The notes beneath the pieces are model-generated. The model ran no database searches, was not told the DNA's origin, and saw nothing but the letters and a program-made list of their open reading frames with translations. From NCBI GenBank assembly GCA_000499405.2, contig HG738138.1, forward strand, positions 23,093,097 through 23,157,096: 64,000 nt of DNA, written 5' to 3'. Position numbers and translations under genes: made by a program. Below are positions 36,101 through 50,382 of the stretch, in pieces. This DNA is from Onchocerca volvulus. Taxonomy: Eukaryota; Nematoda; Chromadorea; Rhabditida; Onchocercidae. How positions within the stretch are numbered: position 1 is the first letter of the stretch; every line of letters begins with the position of its first letter.

Positions 36101-39100
36101 TTTCCATAATTGATGTTTTTTCATAATTCTATTAAAATACTAATTTGATTTAAATCTGTATAATAGATATACTAAGGTTGGTCAAAACGGAATTTTTTAA
36201 ATGTAAAATAAGGTAGAATTAAATAGGAAAAAAAATGGTGAAAATTAAAGACAAAGTTTTTTTCTTGAAAAAAAAAATTGTTACAATGCCTATAAGTTGC
36301 TGTCTTTTGATATATTACCGAACAATTTACTGTTCATTTTTAAATATTTGAATCTCAGTAATGCATTTATTACTGCTTTCTACTTTCTTTTTTTTTTTTT
36401 TTATAATTTTGCAATTTTATTTTTAACCTTAATTAACTTGGAAAAAATAATATTAATTAGTGATGATTGGATATTGAGGATTCGTTGATAAATGGCGAAA
36501 TGTTGTCGTATATATTTGACAATAAATTCTTGTTTTGTTTTACATAAAATGATAAGATTTTTTGAGTATTCGTAGCGATGAATGACTCATTGTGAACTGA
36601 TGAAAAATATTCAAGAATCTTGAAATAAAAAAAAAAAAAAAAGGAATCATTTAATAATGTATGAAACATTTAGTTTGCAAAAAGACATTTCAATTTTTCT
36701 GTGAATATTTTGATATTTCATTAATTTTAAAAATAATTCAAAAGTAATTCAATCATAATTTAAATGACTTTTTTTGTCTCTTTTTGGCATTTTCATCACA
36801 ATATGCAATTCAATAAATACATAATCTCTTTTTATATTCATTTAAAAAAAAGAAAATTGTTACTTGGTTACTTCGTTTTTTAAAACACATCAGTACCAGT
36901 TTTATCATATCAATATCAATTTTATCACATTGAATAAGAATTATCAGCTTGAATTTTTATTTACATCGTTCTTTTGGGAAATAAATGCAGTTCATGGCAG
37001 AATATATGATAAAGACGAAATGAAAAGTTTTATTTATCTGTGAAGAAAAAAAAATTTTCAAAAAATCATGATAATTTCGGGTATTTTACATGTACAATCA
37101 ACGTGGCTATTATTCATTTGAAATGATTCTTTCATCTGATAACTTCAACATTTTTAGTTACATTCTCATTAATTATCAATGTTTTATCAGTGTTACCGAT
37201 CTTTAAGCTCTTGTTGTTTTGTTATATTGTTAACCTCTTCCTTTGAAATGTGATCTTGATCTTCAAAATATTTTTGATTTAAAAAAACAAACTGTACAGT
37301 TCGATATTCAGGATAATAGAAGTAGGGCTTATTTTTTTCATACAAATTAAATAAAGTTTCATCATTTTTTTTTGCATCTTTAGTTATTTTAATAACCTCG
37401 ACTATCCTGGTTTGATAGCGATTTTTGTATATCTGTTCAACAATTTCCTCATCGTTGTTGTGTTGTTTGATGATAATGAATATTGGTTTTTATCAAAACT
37501 GTCTAAAGTCCTAATTTTTATCATCAAGGTTTATTATCAGTCAACTCAGTAATACTAGAAACTATTTGTCATTTAGGGAAACGCTTTTATAAAAATTTTT
37601 TGGATTCTATAAATTTCATCATCCATACAACAAATAAAAATTTGATACAAACTTTATTCATTATTCTTCGCCTCCTTTGTTGAGGTATGAAATGTGCCTT
37701 TCAGTGAATTAAATTCATGCGAATACTTTTGATCCTCTTTTAAAATCCGAAATTTATAAAAATTCATTAAATTTTAGTAGTCAAAAAGATGATGTTAAAT
37801 TTAATTACTGACCTATATTTCAAATTTTATTAATTGATTTTCGATGTTAGTAAGTACATTTTTAAATCACTTTTAAGCGCAAAATCGATAATTCTAAATG
37901 GTTTCCTCAAATCGGATTTTAATATAATGAATCTTCTCTTATACTTTAATATTCATCTATTTGCCCAATTCGTCAAAGACCGCATAATTTTTGTCTGTTT
38001 CTCAACTTGACCTTAAATTTCTCAAATACTTAATGCGGAATATTTTTCGCTTCATATTGAAGTATTAATTGAAGTGTTAGAGGAACTTTTCCTCAAGTCT
38101 TGACATTATTTAAGTTCGAGAATAATAAAATGTCTATCAATCAATTAATCGATGTTTCTGATTCTTAAAGATAAAAGAATTTACTCATTCTTGAAAGCAT
38201 TTATCAACATATATTAACACAAATAAATGGAATTTAAAAATGCTTTATAATAAAATAAATTTGATTGATCTGTGCTATAAAAATGATTTCCATCATTCGC
38301 AATTTGCTACACAATTTTTTAAATATATAAAAAAGTTTTGGGAAATAATTTAAATAATTTTAACCAGTGACAAAAATTAGCAAAGTTTTGATTAATAAAT
38401 TTAAAAAGTTCTCTGCCAAAAAAGCTTATATTTTTATTCCTTTTAGGACCTATTAAATTACTTCCATTAACCTATCTGCGAAATTGGATTAATTGATAAT
38501 ATTTATGGCCGCAAAGCATCTTTGTGCTCTTTTTTTTTTTTTCTCATTTTATGACGATTAATTTTTAATGTCAAATAATTGAAATGAAAAAAAACACTAA
38601 CTTTTCTTGAATTTTGCTTAAAGTTTACAAAATATAGCTGATGAGACAAAGTTAAGTGTGTGTTTGCTTTTACTATCGTTTTAATCGTTCCAGTAATTGA
38701 GGAGAAAATAAAAAAATTGGAATGTGTACTTTGTTCTGGATTCTCGAGTTACTCGGAATATCCAGAATTTGTCCGGAATTATCGATTATTATTATTCAAT
38801 ATATTTCAAAAATTTTTGAAAAGTTATTTATTATGAAATAGTATTATGTCCACTACAACTATAATATTAGTTACTAATCATGCATTTGTTCTGCTTGATG
38901 CTAAGAAATTTTAAAATTTAATTTCTTTTTCCTACACTCATATCCGATTCATGATTGTTTCCATTCCGGAAGCGAATATTCCGGATATGATATGTTTAAT
39001 TTATAAACTATTGCGGAATTACTGAAAAAGTAAATAAATCTTTTATCCATCTGAATTTGTAAACTATGTTTTGATCTGATAATAACTAAAACTAGCATAA

Positions 39101-40746
39101 ATTCTAAAACTTTTGAAACAGGTTGAAAAATCATTAATTTCTTCTAACTGATAATCAGCCAGTGATCTGAATCATCAATAGTCTAATCAGATGAGTGGTT
39201 TAGACTAGATTTTTGAGCCGCAGCGTATTCGATAACTTTGGTAATAAAATAATTTTACTTTTTGATTCAATTTTCCAAAACATTTTACTGGTGCAAGACC
39301 ATAAATAATAATAGAAGGTATTTAGTCCATTAATGATAACCTTTCGAAACCAATTAACTTTATAATACCAACTATGATAAATTATTCGTCAAATTCATTT
39401 CAATTATTAACAAATTTATCACATTGTTAATTTAATTAAATATGATAATAATTCAGGCATAATATTCAGCATTTTCTTCTCTTCTCTTGCGAGAAATTGA
39501 TTGAAATTTGCTATGAAATTATTTTCTTAAAATGAAATTCATTTGATTTTTCGTATTTAATAAAAATGATTCCATTTCTTTTCGCTTCTTTTTAATTTTT
39601 ACGAACAGTTCATTTTTCTTGTTACCTCTTTCTTGCATTTAGCAATTTGGCATTCAAACCTAAGGAAAGTTGGATTCTTGTATGAAAAAATTACGCCTGA
39701 ATCCTGTTATCTTTTATATTTATCATGCATAAGGTAACGGCTATTATCAAAATGCTAATACCAAAATTACGATCCAATATTTTGCTCATTACTAATCGTA
39801 CCGATGATTATCTGATCAATGAAGATACTGATCCGAAAGCATCGATACAAGTTAAACGATTTCGTCTGCTAACGAATTATTATGAAAGTTGGTGTTTCGA
39901 TGATTTTTTTTTTTTTTTTTTTTAATAAAAGATTTCAATCATTTATTAGAACTATTGTCATAATGATCTATCAAATTATCGAATTCCAGCTCTTTCCAAA
40001 TAATGAATATTATCCATAAAATTGAGTAACAATACCGTATTCCTGGAATCAGTCATACGGTATCGTAAGAAAGAGTTTTTTACTGTTTTTATTGTTATCA
40101 TCATATAGAACTATGATGATATTGATCAATTCAAAAACTATGCGTAAACAAACAAATAAAGTATAATTAGTCATACTTAACACTACTTAAATGATTTTTT
40201 GAAGAAATGAAATGATTACATAATCAATATTTCTAATGAAATTATCTTCTCCAATAACATTAATTTAAATTTCTCCTGAAATTTTATTTATAGTTTGCTT
40301 TATCATTGTTTATTTCATAGTTCCTGCAATAAATTTTTTATAAATTCTTGCTCATTTAATGTTTTCATCAGATCAAACTTGAGTTTTTTTAATTTTAATA
40401 CAAAAAATTGGTAAATTGTAAAAAATTTCAATTCTAAAAAAAGCAAACCTAAATGAGTTAATAACAGGTTTCACAAGCATTAAATTCATTTTTTTCTTTT
40501 TTCAATAAACATCATTTCTTTAATAATCTTGTTTTTTTCGTTACTGATTTTTGAATTCAGAAATAAACAAAAAAAAATGTTATTTTTATCTTACGAAGCA
40601 AGATAGCATTAAATTTGTTTATTTTCGAAGAAAAATGGTTCCGACAAATTTTTTTTCGTTATCCTGGTGGTATGCATTAATCAATTCAAAAATTCTTCGA
40701 GTCATTAATCAATTAACATTTAAGGAAAGGTTATCAAAAGTTTAAC

Positions 40747-40842
40747 GAATCAAGAATTTATCAAGAATTATCAAGAATTTTACAACCAAGAATCATCAAG
40801 AGTTTTAGAATCATCAAGGATCATCAGGAGTCATCAGGAATT
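40747..40842 (+). repeat. Degenerate ATCAAGAAT-type tandem repeat
   Basis: About ten units of 9-15 bp such as ATCAAGAATT, ATCAAGAGTT, ATCAAGGATC and ATCAGGAGTC. Units drift progressively along the array. Confidence 0.8.
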
Positions 40843-41072
40843 TAACTTTTCTTTTACTTTAATTGTTGCATTAAATACATTGAAAATTTTCAAGAAATAA
40901 ACGGGAATCTGTATGATTCATATAATTTTATTGAAGTTTAGTAATTAAGGTCAAACAAATGACTAATAATCTTCATATTCCATCTGATTACTAGCAAACA
41001 TCTCGAAAAAGTTGTCAAAAAAATTAATTTAAAAAATGATCGATTGGGATGATTATTACTATTTTACTTCAT

Positions 41073-41103
<31 letters not shown>

Positions 41104-41538
41104 CTTATAATTTATGACAAAATTTTTTTAATTTTTATGAAAAATTTGATGAGAAACTTACTTTCATTGAAATATCTCCCGAAATAATTTAGACCATCTC
41201 ATTAAACTTGATATTTATGCCGAAATAAATAAATTCCTTCTCCTTCTTGCCAAAATGCCTTGGAGTGGAAGAATTTCGGAGGAGCAATTAGAAGAGTACC
41301 AACCGGTTTAATTAGCCATTTCAGCAATGTTTGCTGATCATAACAACATTGCAAACTTAATCGATCACGATGTTTACATCATATTTGCAAGTTTTTTGGT
41401 TTGTTTTTTTTCCTAAATTCCAACATTTCATTTTTTTTTCTTACTTTCGATTTATATTTCTTTCATTCTATATCTTATAATTCTATTTTCCTCTTATTTT
41501 TCATCCTTTTTTTTCATTCATATTTATCATTCAAATTA

Positions 41539-41950
41539 TGTCAAAAGTTACGTAATGAAGAAAAAAAATGAAATGGATGACAGGAAAATAAGAAAGTTTC
41601 GGAAGAAATAAATTTTAACAATTTATAAATTTGGCAAAACGATTCTGATCGTAAGAATTCCTTTTCGTTCTGCATAAATTTACGACATTTTTTTTCTTTT
41701 GAAGATAGAAAAAAAGACGATGGAATGAAGGATAAATTAGGATAATTAAGATTTTAAAAATGTAATTTTGCTAAAAGGAAGGGAAGAGAAAGAAACAAAA
41801 CGTCGTAAATTTGCATGGAACGAGAAGCGAATTCTTACGACCATAATCGCTGCATAGTATTCTGCAAATTTAGCAAATTTAAAATCTTCTCCGAAACTTT
41901 CTTACTTTTCTGTACTTTTATTCTACTTTTATCATTCATTTCTTTTGACA
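41539..41950. mobile_element. About 410-bp foldback / MITE-like element
   Basis: A long inverted repeat with ends TGTCAAAAG (41539) and CTTTTGACA (to 41950). Best arm matches are AAGAAAGTTTCGGA (41590-41603) with TCCGAAACTTTCTTA (about 41890-41904), and 41639-41686 with 41801-41849. The latter share CGTAAGAATTC/GAATTCTTACG and AAATTTACGAC/GTCGTAAATTT. The centre of symmetry is near 41745. There is no transposase frame inside. No convincing target-site duplication could be fixed by eye. Interpretation as a non-autonomous DNA element is inference. Confidence 0.7.
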
Positions 41951-44900
41951 AAGTAATAAGCGAATAGCTCATGTCATCCAATATTATAATTTTTTTTTCA
42001 TCTTATGTCTTTTTGTCAACAACGCTTATAAGAAAAAACCGCTGCTCATTACTGATAATTAAAATCTGTTGTAATTAATTTCAATCTAAATTTTAATTAA
42101 ATTTTAATCCTTTGAATATTTTTTTACCTTTTTTCTCACCTAATTTATTATTTTTTTCAATGTAACTTTGTTATGTGTTAGTGAGATTTCATTGTGATTG
42201 TTGAAGTGGAAGATTTGAAACACTGAAAATTTTTTAGATACATAGCTCTTTCAAATACTTTTTGCCAATCTTTCCAAAGGACAAAATAAGACAAATTGTG
42301 CTTGCTTCCAGCCTAGGCTCTTAAATTTCTCAAAGAGAAAAATGATACCCTGCAAAAGTACTATAATTATTGTATCAGTATTAGTTCAATACTATTATTG
42401 AACTCGATTAAATGGTAGTGGATAGATTTAAATTCATCCAGAAGTTTCAAACATTAAACAGACTCTACTGTATCAACTTAGAGCTTAATTAGAATTATGA
42501 TTTGAACATCGTTTTTAAATTAAAAAAGTTTTGCTCAAAATATTTATTAGTATTTTAAAACTCGTGACTTTTCCTTTTGTTAATTAAATATGAAACTTGA
42601 CAGTAATTATTTTTCTTCATTTTTATTATTTCATTATTCTGCCGAGAATGCTTTAAGTACAATGCGATATTTTATAGTAAAAAGGATATTTCTGATAATC
42701 ACTAATCTGTTGGTACTAAATCATGAATACAGGTTGATTTTGATTTCAGGTTGAGTAAAATAATGAACCGCTGTAGTTATAATTAATTCCAGTGATATTT
42801 CTACTCTTGAAATTGACAAAATATTTGATTTAATAAATTGGCGATAATTTTAATTTTATTTAGAAAAATATCACTGAAAATTTTCTTAAATTTTTGATTA
42901 ATTTATTAGTTTAGCTTGTTATTGATAGACTTAGATTATTTTTTTTCTTCTCTTTTCTGCAATCTATGGAATGTGCAATTTATTTTGTCATGACGATAAT
43001 TTAATTAATTTTTTAAAATCTAATTAGACGGTCAATAACCTCTTCTTAAAACGCTTTGGTTGATTTCTAACTTGCAAAATTTGTTTTCATAAAAGTTTGT
43101 TCTTTGTTTAATTAGTTGCGAACAAACTGTCGAAGAAAGATGTTGTAAATGATTTATGAAAATTCAGCATATTAATTTTGATAAAAATATTATAAGCAAA
43201 AAATTGTTAGTACGTATTCATTGATGAGGAAAAAAATGTATAATTTAATAATTAATAATTTAGTATAATATTAGATATTCGAATTAATCACTAAAGAATT
43301 ATTTATAATACAAAGTGATCCAATCGGTAATTCATTTATCTCTTCGAATATAATTAAAATTAATATAATTGAAATTAAGATCGGATTGATTGATTTTTCA
43401 TTTTTCTTTCGATTTTCTTTACATCAGCATGATTGATAATTTGCTTAAAATGAAATGAAACGATTTATCAGAGAGAGTAATTATGAATCAATTTTCGATT
43501 TTTTTCCCTTGACCGGTAATTCTCGCTCATTAATTATTCCAACTCTTTTCGCTGCAGAATTCCGTTCCCTTCATTTATCATTCTCATTTATATTTTTTTA
43601 TCCGGTAATCAATCAATATTCCTACATTGGCAATAATTTTCATCCGAAATATTTCACCTAATTTAACGAATTTCGTAAAAATCCTCGTCATTTTTGATTT
43701 GTTTTTTCCTCAAATGATCCTTTTTCCGGCCGATTAAAATATCTAAATCACATTTGCATGAACAATTTTCAGAAATTATCATAATTAAATCCAGTTTTGT
43801 TACAATTTTGCTATGAAATATAATTAGATTTATCTCTTGGTATTTATCTCATAATCTCTTATCTTTAAAACAGGAAATCAAACTGGTTTTTAATTTGTAT
43901 CTAAATTTCTTTTTTTTTTTAAATGTACATATAATTCGCGAAATTATGGCCATTTACAGTTGAAAAAGTTATTATGCTCATAATATTTGAAAGAAAATAA
44001 GTTCATTTAAATTCTCAAAAAATTGAAAAAGTTTAAAATTTTATTTCAAAAAATTTTTAGTTTTATTTACTCAATAGATGTAATCACTTGGCAAATTTAA
44101 TAGATTCGAAGAAACATTTCCCTAATGTCTTCTTTGAATTCGACATTTCTAAATTTCGGTTAAAATTTGAATTATATTTTGCAAATCTTACATCACATAA
44201 ATTTCAAAAAAAAAATTTTAAAACTTGAATTGCATTGTGAAAGTATAATGGTCGTAAAATTTCGAAATTTATTCCCAAAAGTATATAAAATTTGTGATTA
44301 AATTTGAGAACAAATTCGAAAACTTTCATATGCTCTTAAGAAACAAGTTTCAAATTTCATTTTCTGATGATGAAAATGAGAAATGAGAACATCAAATATT
44401 TTATTAATATCATTCAACGTGGTACGTTACTGAAGTCAAATCAAAAATATTCATTTTTCATGTTATAGATTCTCTAAATTATTCAATTCAATTTCATTTA
44501 TCAGTTAGTTCTGAGTTGCAGATGACCATAATCTCTTAAAAGTTAATAATGATCAAAGAACAGCTGATAATAAAAATCTTTATTACAAATAAAATTAGAA
44601 AATTTGGACACAAAAATTCACAACTGCTTAAAAATTATTGATTAGTTGAGAATTCAAATTTAAATGTAAAAAAAAAAAAAACGTTGGATAAGTGCTAGCG
44701 GTGAAAGCAGTAAAATTATTATAATTAAAAAAAAAAAGAAAAAAAGAGAAATACGTTAGCCGTAGGTATTTTCATATAGAAACTAATTGGAATTTATAAA
44801 ATTAAAGCATTTTATATGATATATATTCGATTAACGAACTTGTCCGTTTCAGTTATCAAGTAATGATTTTATCATTATGTTACCGTCAGGAATTCGATAT

Positions 44901-45778
44901 AATATTAGCGATTCATTCGAAGCATAAGAAATACTTCAAATTTTTAAATGCTTTTTTGAAACTGAATCATCAATTTTTAATTTTCTTAAATATATGGAGA
45001 ATTTCGGAAATCGATCCATGATTAAGTGGGAATTTCTTTTAAAAATCTAATCTATTAATTTTCGAATCGTTTATAAATGCGAATAAATGAGCTGAATTTA
45101 AAAAAGCATTAAAACCTTGAAATATTTTTCATATTTCGAAGTTTTAGTTTATAATTGAAAAATTTCACCAATTCAATCAAAAAAGCAAGTGCAGCAAAAA
45201 ATTTATATATTGAAATTGTTTCATTTGTTTCCCTTTTGCATTGCATCTTCGATTTCCAACTTATTTTTTTCCTCTTCCTTGAAAATTTCACAATTTTGAA
45301 AGATGACTCTTCTTCTTTATGAATCAATAAATGAAACATATTTTCCTTTCTGAATTTACAGCAGCAATAAATGAAGTAAGGGAGTTTATGGGAGAGGAAT
45401 TGAAATTCACTTTTGCCATTTTCTTCCTCTCTTATTTTCACAACAATCACTAATTTTCATTTCAAACAAGTTTTCAAATTCAGTTCACTTTCGAAATTTC
45501 ATAAGATATATTTCTTGTCTCATGAAAGATTAGCTCGAGGTTTATTAATTCAATAATCACATTTTTTGATATTTTCAAAGTAGCCTTAGTATCCGCGATA
45601 TCTTCCTTACCTTCAAAGGTCCACTAAAGTGTTCCACTACTTCAATTCGAGTATTTGAGTATGTCAATTCGTTGAAATGAAGCTAAATTGCAAATTTCAT
45701 CTATGCTAATTTTTTTATGATCACTAATTCTTATTTCAAAACAAAATGTCAACAACAGCTATCACGATAATAATAATT

Positions 45779-45835
45779 AAATGATTCGTGACATTTCTTA
45801 TTAGCCAAATGATTCATAACGTTTCCTGCTAATTA
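45779..45835 (+). repeat. 28-bp imperfect tandem duplication
   Basis: AAATGATTCGTGACATTTCT is followed by a copy starting AAATGATTCATAACGTTTCC. Each unit ends in a TTAGCC/CTAATT-like tail. Confidence 0.65.
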
Positions 45836-46806
45836 ATATTATTACTCTCATTATATTTTATTCTTCTAATGTTGAAATTTTGTCTCCTATTAATCTTATC
45901 ATTTCTTATTCCCCCTCCATTTCTATTTCCATCATTAATTACACTTACTTTTGTCATTTAGCATTTCTTAATTACTCCTTTTTTTCCCTTCCATCAATTA
46001 TTTAGATTATTTTACAGAGGAGAGGAAACAATGGATGCAAATGCTTCATAATTTCTAAGTGCAATAATTAATTGCTAATAGTAGCGACTAATTAATTATG
46101 CGATGCTTTCATTCTTCTACTCGACGATGAAGCCACTTTCCATGTATCAGCGCGTATCGATGACAATTTACATATTAGTCATTCTTGTTTGTACTTTTCA
46201 TCGATGATAGAAATTTGCTTTAAACATTTGATTTGTTAGAAAAAACATTTCGGAAGCACAAAACATTCATTTGTCGATAAAATTTGGAACGAAAAATGAT
46301 CATATAAACATTCCCGAAGAATTTCATTTTGGTATGCTTGCGAGATGCGAAATATTGCCAGAAATTGTTATTATCGTGATTGTTGGCATTTTCTTTTTTT
46401 TTTTCCCCCAGACATTTTTCTAAATTGGAAATGATCGAAATTTTCGAGATATTTCAAGACACAGCAAATTTCTGTTGTGTTACTTGCAAAAAAATACTTT
46501 TAAATATTACAATATTCTTTCTTCTAATATTTAATACCATTTATTATTATCAGTTTATTCATGTTGTTATAGTCATCATTATCAGTAATATTTACTAGTA
46601 TTATCATAATCAGAAAATTCTGTAATCACAAAATTTGCTGATTAATTTTTGTTTCATCGAATTAGATTAAATTAAATGAGTCTTCATTCATTTTAAAGTT
46701 TATACTTCTTAAAATTATTGGAATCTTTTGAGCAATATTTTACAATTTCTGCAAAAATTTTTTAAAAAAATGATTCTTTCTCTCAATTTCTCAATTATAT
46801 TAATGA

Positions 46807-46809
<3 letters not shown>

Positions 46810-46849
<40 letters not shown>
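46810..46849. repeat. (GA)n microsatellite
   Basis: About 20 uninterrupted GA dinucleotides. The Arg-Glu repeat frame it creates (46728-46976) is an artefact of the repeat. Confidence 0.95.
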
Positions 46850-46852
<3 letters not shown>

Positions 46853-48019
46853 ATTCATAAATCTATTTTATGCCAAGTTCGTGAAAAATATATTTGAAAA
46901 AAAAAAGAGAAAGTGGATTGACAAGGAAATGTTAATGATGGCCTTTCGTGAAAGTTTTGTTTACCTAGCTCATTGATTTTTTTGTGACAACTGACATCAT
47001 TCATTATCCAACGACTGACTAGATGGCAAACAAATCAATTTGATCTAAAGATTTACATTATCGTTGTTTGACAATTCTCAAATTGAATATTTATATTTGT
47101 TTGAAAAAATTTTTAAACAAATCTTTAATCAATTGATATTAACATTATTTTTTTTTTCTATGAATATTTTTAAATTTCATAAATTTTTTCCAAAAATCGT
47201 AACGTTAGAAGAAAAGGTGAAAAAGGAAATGAAAGAGGAGAATGGCATTTCATTGCTATATTAAAAAATTGCTATAAAATTGGTAATAGAACTGAATGAT
47301 CAAACCTGGTTATATAAATATGAATAACGATATATTTTTATAAAAGTCTAACATGATTTACGTCTATCGATTTCATTTTTAGATTATTCTCACTCATCAT
47401 TGCTATTTATTTCATATTTATTTGATTTTATAAAAATTTATAGCACATAAAAAAAGCTTGATATTTCAAATTGTTTATAACATTTTACGTCCGGATATTT
47501 ACGTAATTTTCATTCCGGACAAATGTAAATAATACAGTTTATGTAAAACTATTACATAATTCATATATTATCTATTATTATAGAAATAGAACTACCGCAT
47601 AATCCATAGATTATCTAAACTTGTGTGATTCATTTATATTAATGAATCCCTCATGATTGTTAATGTAAAATATTAAGCGGTAAAATCCGACGCAATTAAA
47701 TGCATTGTATTTTTACATATTTCAATACATTACTAAATTTCGAACAGCAAAATTGTGCATATTGAAAATAAATCATAAATTCATTTCTAGTTTAGTTAAT
47801 TTTCATTTAAATTAACTTGTAAACTGCTTGTAATTGATCAATTTTGATACTAATATTACATGATTTATTGCCCAGATTCGATTCCTCGATTTCCGGATTC
47901 GGAGTACGGACAATTTGTCTTTTATTTTTTGATTTTCGAAATTTAATACAAATGTTTTGTTCATTCAAGCATTATATCAATTAAATTAGATCAAGAAGCA
48001 AATACTTTGTAAACCCAAC

Positions 48020-48240
48020 TACCTTATGTGTCTCGCAACACTCTTTTCTCGCTTTCCAATCCCTGGTCAATGCTATTTCAGAATGCATCGCCTCCCGCTA
48101 CTCCTAAAAATCCTTATCCCAACGAACAGATCAGCTACTGCTTGTCTAGCATTCTCGCTCTCGAGGTGTCATAAATTTTAAGCTGACACAAATTGCCCGT
48201 GACATCTTTGTGCGACGATGACTGGTTTTGGTTTCAATTC
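48020..48240. promoter_or_regulatory. GC-richer island, possible distal promoter or leader exon of EHD gene
   Basis: This segment is visibly richer in C and G than the surrounding DNA and contains several CG dinucleotides. A CTATTTCAG precedes an ATG at 48083 that opens a 32-codon frame (to 48181), with a possible donor AG/GTGTCA near 48165. It could be a promoter, a non-coding leader exon of the gene starting at 50383, or an unrelated small transcript. Confidence 0.25.
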
Positions 48241-50336
48241 ATTGGTTGTATTATGATACTTTCGCAAGGAAAATTTCTCATTTCTCTATGTTTTGGCAAA
48301 TTTTTGGCCTGGTTTTAAATTTTTTTGGCAAAAATCTGCTGAAATTGACTGATTTACGGAGTTGGGTGGATTAGTTCGTTTGGTTGTTTATATTTCTCCT
48401 TCTGGTTGCTATTTCTATTCGTCCAGTTGTTTGCATGCACTTGTTTGATTTTTTGTAATTTTAGTTTCCTTCACAATATAATGTAGTAAGTTTTAACTTT
48501 TTCTATTATACATAGATGAAAAACCTACTTCAGACTTTTGTTACCTTTCCCTCTTGAATCCCCGTTAAAATTCCTTAATTTCGTCCATTTTCAAATGTTC
48601 AATCTGCGATCTTTGATCTTTTAATTGTTTTTTTGAACTTGAAAATATTACGTATGAGTCATCCATGCGATAAATAATTAAGTTTTGAGTAAATAATTTT
48701 TTTTTTGTTAAATATCAAGAAAAAAATATTATTGCATTAGATGAAGCTACTATGATAATGGCTCGAATCATAATTGTTGTTTTTTAATATTTGTTTATAG
48801 TCGCATTTTTTCACTCTAACCTTTTCTTCTTGTATGAATTCCACAACTTGATTTTATGAACTATCGATACGTAATCATAATGAAGAAATATGTTGATGAA
48901 TATTTTCTGATCGTATGAAGCTGCATGACTCATTGTTGTTTTATTTCGGACGCGAAAGTTCTCCATTCTTATACCTGAATTCGCATTGCGAATTCGCAAG
49001 ACTTTCAATGTGTTATTGCGAAACTTTGCCGCTTCCATCACTCTGAATAAAAATCGTTGTCAGGATGATTCATCCTTCTTTATTAATGAATTTTTCACAT
49101 ATTATTTATCTTTCTATGTGAATGCTTATATTTCACAGACAGAAAAAATTCTTTTCAATAAATTTGTTTCAAAGCTATGTTTTGGCATGTTTGATGATAT
49201 GCTTCCAATAATAGCTTTAAAATATAGCAATATTATATCATTTCAAACCTTCCGACTTTATCTTGAATCACTCTGAATCCGTCTGAGATAGCCGATTTTC
49301 GAGTTCAAGTTGCTTATTACTGATTTTCTAAGTTTAAAAAGAAAAAAAATGCATGTGCTCTGTTTTCAATCAATATTTCATCCCGAAAAAGCGTGATTCT
49401 CTTAAAAATGAACGAAAATTTTGACACAAATAGAGAAAAATTTTTTTTCACTAAATCTGTTACACCTTTTTCTCAAAAGGAGAACTTTATATTCCAGAAT
49501 TTTCACTCTTCAGATTCTGATGAAATCAATTTTGTACTACCCCGAAGTACGAACATAACTGGAACATATTCCTTGGCTTAACCAAATGTTTGAAATTACG
49601 TTTATAAATATGATTCGTGTAAAGGAAATATACATGGTACTAACTGCCTAACTAGTCTCTTCCATATTAATCTGCATCATTTAATCAGTCAGAAATGTTG
49701 AGTACTTATTTTTCGAATTTAACTTATTCACTCATTAATTGTTAGAAATTCAAATAATTTTACATAAATTCTACCACATATTTCCATGGATTAAATTATA
49801 AACTTTGAACATCAGCAAAATTTTATTGTTGCTCTTCTTATCATTGTTAATTAGTTATGCAGATTTGTTGTAAATGAATTGAATGTTTGATTCGGCATAA
49901 ATAGTTTATAATATGTGTGCATGTGAGCAACATAAAACTGAGGGTCAAGATTTGATTAGAGATCGAATTCCTTTGTAGTTCTCAGTTCATGTTAGCGGTG
50001 TTTGAAAATGTTATATCAGTGGTTGAATCATATCTTGAAATAGTTGATGAATTTTTACAGGTTTTATCAAATATTCGAGAAAAATGCTGTTTAACTACAA
50101 TGTTCTCATGAATACTGAACACTTATATTCTGAGAAATAAGTTAATATGCTAATAACTTACTAGTATTGGATTTTCAGTACTGATCATTTCCATATACTT
50201 TATGTCGTGACTCATGCATGAATTTTTATCTTTTTATCTTCTGCAAAACTTTTGACAAAATAATATTTGTTTTCATGTTTATCCGCTGAAATAAACAATT
50301 TCAATTATTTTAAAGGAAAGTTAAAAGTACGAAATA

Positions 50337-50347
50337 TTATTTTACAG
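50337..50347 (+). other. Candidate 5' UTR / trans-splice acceptor of EHD gene
   Basis: TATTTTACAG ends at 50347, 35 nt before the ATG at 50383. It suits spliced-leader addition or joining of an upstream non-coding exon. Confidence 0.4.
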
Positions 50348-50382
50348 GTAGTGCATTAGCAAGGCACATTCGACCACGGAAA

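Larger units (their letters stand above)
28575..41538. other. Gene-poor stretch, first half
   Basis: About 13 kb with no recognisable exon series. Open frames up to about 100 codons occur (e.g. 31831-32115, 35522-35827 minus), but they are Lys/Asn/Ile/Phe-rich with no family resemblance. The region contains simple repeats at 32231-32305, 33021-33109 and 40747-40842. Confidence 0.5.
41951..50346. other. Gene-poor stretch, second half, up to rme-1 type gene
   Basis: About 8.4 kb with no supportable gene. It contains a short direct repeat (45779-45835), a (GA)n array (46810-46849) and a GC-richer segment at about 48020-48240. The promoter of the EHD gene is presumably in the last few kb. Confidence 0.5.

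Noticed and set aside
39725..39925. 66-codon frame with reasonably balanced composition
   Set aside because: It runs into a poly-T tract, has no acceptor/donor structure and matches no family I know. Kept out for lack of support.
46728..46976. Open frame with an Arg-Glu repeat
   Set aside because: It is simply the (GA)n microsatellite read in one frame.
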